From JABURQ01 sp029243145 (lineage in GTDB: Bacteria > Planctomycetota > Planctomycetia > Planctomycetales > Planctomycetaceae): DNA of 64,000 nt. The notes under the pieces were generated by a model. The model saw nothing but the letters and a program-made list of their open reading frames with translations. It searched no databases and had not been told where the DNA came from. This document shows, in pieces, positions 62,032 through 64,000 of the stretch. The DNA lies in NCBI GenBank assembly GCA_965660145.1, contig CBFHYX010000013.1:62001-126000 (forward strand), in the 5' to 3' direction. The translations under genes and the position numbers were made by a program. Positions within the stretch are counted from its first letter, which is position 1. Every line of letters begins with the position of its first letter.

Positions 62032-63501
62032 ATGACCATGGACCCTATTCTCGAACACAAACAGTTGATGACCCGCCGTCATTTCTTCGGTAAGTCGGCG
62101 ATGAATGTCAGTGTCGGCAGTGCTGCTCTGGCATCGATGATGGGGCCACAACAAACGGTGGCAGATTCTGGCCAACCAACGGGGGGGATTCTGCATGCCC
62201 CTCATTTTCCCGCAAAAGCCAAACGGGTCATCTACCTGTTCATGTCGGGGGCACCATCGCAGCTTGATCTGTTTGATCACAAGCCCAAAATGGACGAGTG
62301 GTACGATAAGGACTTACCCGACAGCATTCGGCAGGGCCAACGCTTAACAACGATGACCTCAAAGCAGAAACGATTCCCAATTGCTCCGTCGAGATTTAAA
62401 TTTCAGCAGCATGGGAAATCGGGAGCTTGGGTCTCCGAATTATTGCCTCACACGGCCTCCGTTGCAGACGATATTTGTTTCATCAAATCGATGCACACGG
62501 AAGCCATCAATCACGATCCGGCCATCACCTATATACAAACGGGGTCGCAGTTACCCGGTCGCCCAAGTTTGGGAGCATGGTTGTCCTACGGATTGGGAAC
62601 CATGAATCGCGATCTTCCCGACTTCGTGGCTCTGACGGCCACTTGGACCGGACGGAAGTCGGCGCAGGCTCTCTACAATCGTTTGTGGGGTGCCGGTTTT
62701 CTGCCCAGTAAATATCAAGGAGTCTCGCTGCGATCTCAGGGAGACCCTGTTCTTTATCTGTCGAACCCGCCCGGTGTTGACCCAACGGCACGACGGCAAA
62801 TGCTCGATGGACTCTCGCAGCTCAATCAGAAATTGTACGCCGAAGTGGGTGATCCAGAGATCAACACGCGTATTGCTCAGTACGAAATGGCGTATCGTAT
62901 GCAATCCTCTGTCCCTGATCTGACCGACATCTCGAACGAACCAAAACACGTTCTCGATATGTATGGCCCCGAAGTCACCACGCCGGGAACATTTGCCGCG
63001 AGTTGCTTGTTGGCACGACGCATGGTCGAACGGGATGTCCGTTTTGTCCAAATCTTCATTCGCGGTTGGGATCAGCACGGCGGTTTGCCCAAAGACATCG
63101 CCAATCAATGTCGCGATGTCGATCAAGGAGGAGCCGCCCTCCTGAAAGATCTCAAAGAACGAGGTATGCTCGACGACACGCTGGTTTTGTGGGGTGGGGA
63201 GTTTGGCCGCACAATTTACTGTCAGGGTGGTTTGTCACGAGAAAATTACGGACGCGACCATCATCCGCGTTGCTTCACCATGTGGGCAGCCGGCGGCGGT
63301 ATCAAACCGGGCATGACTTACGGTCAAACTGACGATTTCAGCTATAACATCACCGAAAACCCGGTCCACATTCACGACTTGAATGCCACAATTCTCCACC
63401 AACTGGGCATCGACCACGAACGTCTCACCTATCGATATCAGGGACGGGATTTCCGTTTGACCGACGTGCATGGTAACATCGTGAAAGATATTTTGATGTG
63501 A
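62032..63501 (+). CDS. DUF1501 family protein, Tat-exported
   Basis: A 489-residue protein. The N-terminus carries a twin-arginine signal (MTRRHFFGKSAMNVSVGSA). The mature part has the DUF1501 start AKRVIYLFMSGAPSQLDLFD, later RRMVERDVRFVQIFIRGWDQHGG and TLVLWGGEFGRTIYCQGG, the metal-site-like parts that relate it to the alkaline-phosphatase/sulfatase superfamily. It is regularly encoded right after DUF1549/DUF1553 cytochrome genes in planctomycetes, as here, so the two products probably act together outside the cytoplasm. Substrate is unknown. Confidence 0.93.
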   Translation: MTMDPILEHKQLMTRRHFFGKSAMNVSVGSAALASMMGPQQTVADSGQPTGGILHAPHFPAKAKRVIYLFMSGAPSQLDLFDHKPKMDEWYDKDLPDSIRQGQRLTTMTSKQKRFPIAPSRFKFQQHGKSGAWVSELLPHTASVADDICFIKSMHTEAINHDPAITYIQTGSQLPGRPSLGAWLSYGLGTMNRDLPDFVALTATWTGRKSAQALYNRLWGAGFLPSKYQGVSLRSQGDPVLYLSNPPGVDPTARRQMLDGLSQLNQKLYAEVGDPEINTRIAQYEMAYRMQSSVPDLTDISNEPKHVLDMYGPEVTTPGTFAASCLLARRMVERDVRFVQIFIRGWDQHGGLPKDIANQCRDVDQGGAALLKDLKERGMLDDTLVLWGGEFGRTIYCQGGLSRENYGRDHHPRCFTMWAAGGGIKPGMTYGQTDDFSYNITENPVHIHDLNATILHQLGIDHERLTYRYQGRDFRLTDVHGNIVKDILM

Positions 63502-63549
63502 GTCATTCAATCGCAGGGAATATTCCTGCACGGCGAACTGTTAGTGTGC

Positions 63550-63576
63550 CACTGCTAGCTTGACTAGCAGTGTTTT
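63550..63576 (+). terminator. Hairpin terminator after the DUF1501 gene
   Basis: CACTGCTAG-CTTGA-CTAGCAGTG is a perfect 9 bp stem followed by four T. It lies 49 bp after the DUF1501 stop. It also has the look of a REP-type palindrome. Confidence 0.7.
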
Positions 63577-63593
63577 GAGAAACGGTGATTATT

Positions 63594-64000
63594 ATGATTT
63601 CTACCACCACCAACCAAACAATCGTCCTCGTCCGTTACGGTGCCATTCCTGAAGTCGCCCGGTTCCAATGGTCGCTTGCCGCAACTCCCGAACGAGGGCA
63701 AGCCGTCGTTGTGAACAGTCACCGAGGTCAAATGCTGGGCACAGTTCTCGAAGAAATCACAGCAGCAGACGATACCGAGCTTGAAACCGAAGTGCTGAGG
63801 CTGGCTACCGCTGATGACCTACGTATCGCAGTGGATTTGAAATCTGCCTGCACCCAAGAGTGTCGCGAATGGGAAGAACGGATTTCCAAATGGAACCTGG
63901 AGTTACAACTTCTCGATCTGGAAAAAACTCTCGACGGTGCTAAAAAGATTTTGTACGTCCTGTGTGACCGCGGACCTGACAGCACTAAATTGGCTCTGCA
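63594..64000 (+). CDS. PSP1/RicT-like protein, N-terminal part
   Basis: The first 135 residues of a protein that continues beyond the window. It starts MISTTTNQTIVLVRYGAIPE and lacks a signal peptide. The segment LELQLLDLEKTLDGAKKILYVLCDRG near the visible end, given here as LQLLDLEKTLDG and ILYVLCDRG, resembles the PSP1 C-terminal domain found in YaaT/RicT proteins, which assist RNA processing and cell-fate control in firmicutes. GQAVVVNSHRGQMLGTVLEE earlier is the RicT-like GxxVVV..RG..G.V motif. Assignment rests on these short patterns. Confidence 0.7.
   Translation, partial: MISTTTNQTIVLVRYGAIPEVARFQWSLAATPERGQAVVVNSHRGQMLGTVLEEITAADDTELETEVLRLATADDLRIAVDLKSACTQECREWEERISKWNLELQLLDLEKTLDGAKKILYVLCDRGPDSTKLAL

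Overview
This 64 kb window looks like a chromosomal segment of a planctomycete, most likely Planctomycetaceae-like. The evidence is a set of families that are abundant in that phylum: a planctomycete-type cytochrome c/DUF1549/DUF1553 protein followed by a DUF1501 protein, a DUF1559 pilin-like protein with a paired small lipoprotein, a secreted sulfatase, DUF1080 and ThuA domain proteins, a PknB-type kinase and Tat-exported hydrolases. Base composition is close to balanced by eye. No rRNA, tRNA, CRISPR array, prophage or intact insertion sequence was recognised. No species is claimed.

Layout. 1-8.5 kb: the end of cstA, a ThuA protein, a PaaK-like AMP ligase, a small membrane protein, then (after a long dispersed repeat) an operon of Gfo/Idh dehydrogenase, SDR, sodium-solute symporter and HpaI-type aldolase that looks like uptake and breakdown of a sugar or sugar acid. 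8.5-14 kb: a VWA protein with a small membrane partner, a TlpA-like thioredoxin, a metal ABC permease fused to a DtxR-like sensor domain, and a HEAT-repeat/propeller protein. 14.8-20.7 kb: a XylR-type regulator divergent from an SDR and a complete sugar ABC importer. 20.8-29.7 kb: HNH protein, serA, the second copy of the long repeat, a His/Pro/Cys-rich secreted protein, an LRR-like protein, a kinase, a TauE-type exporter and a sulfotransferase. 29.8-36.1 kb: PhyH oxygenase, hemB, a class V aminotransferase, a SpoIIE-type phosphatase with a degenerate receiver domain, a LOG protein and a Nudix hydrolase.

36-42.5 kb: a Tat-exported BNR-type protein, a very small hemP gene, a Fur-box-like palindrome, and a divergent DUF1559/lipoprotein/DUF4198-Kelch set followed by a Pro-rich secreted protein. 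I read this as a candidate iron- or metal-responsive locus. 42.5-46.7 kb: a sulfatase divergent from a DUF1080-ThuA fusion, then a Y1 transposase interrupted by one in-frame stop and flanked on both sides by triplets of short palindromes. 46.8-57.4 kb: a methyltransferase, a marR gene with a double operator ahead of a membrane fusion protein and RND pump, an orphan sugar ABC ATPase, and a large GT-C-like membrane protein. 57.6-64 kb: an amidohydrolase, the cytochrome/DUF1549/DUF1553 plus DUF1501 pair, and the start of a PSP1-like protein.

The intergenic DNA is the least explained part. Two copies of a roughly 555 bp non-coding repeat contain hairpins closed by GCAA or TTGC loops, several REP-like palindromes are scattered in gaps, and a 9 bp tandem repeat sits directly upstream of hemB. 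The strongest candidates for something new are the long repeat, the Fur/hemP/DUF4198 locus and the permease-DtxR fusion.
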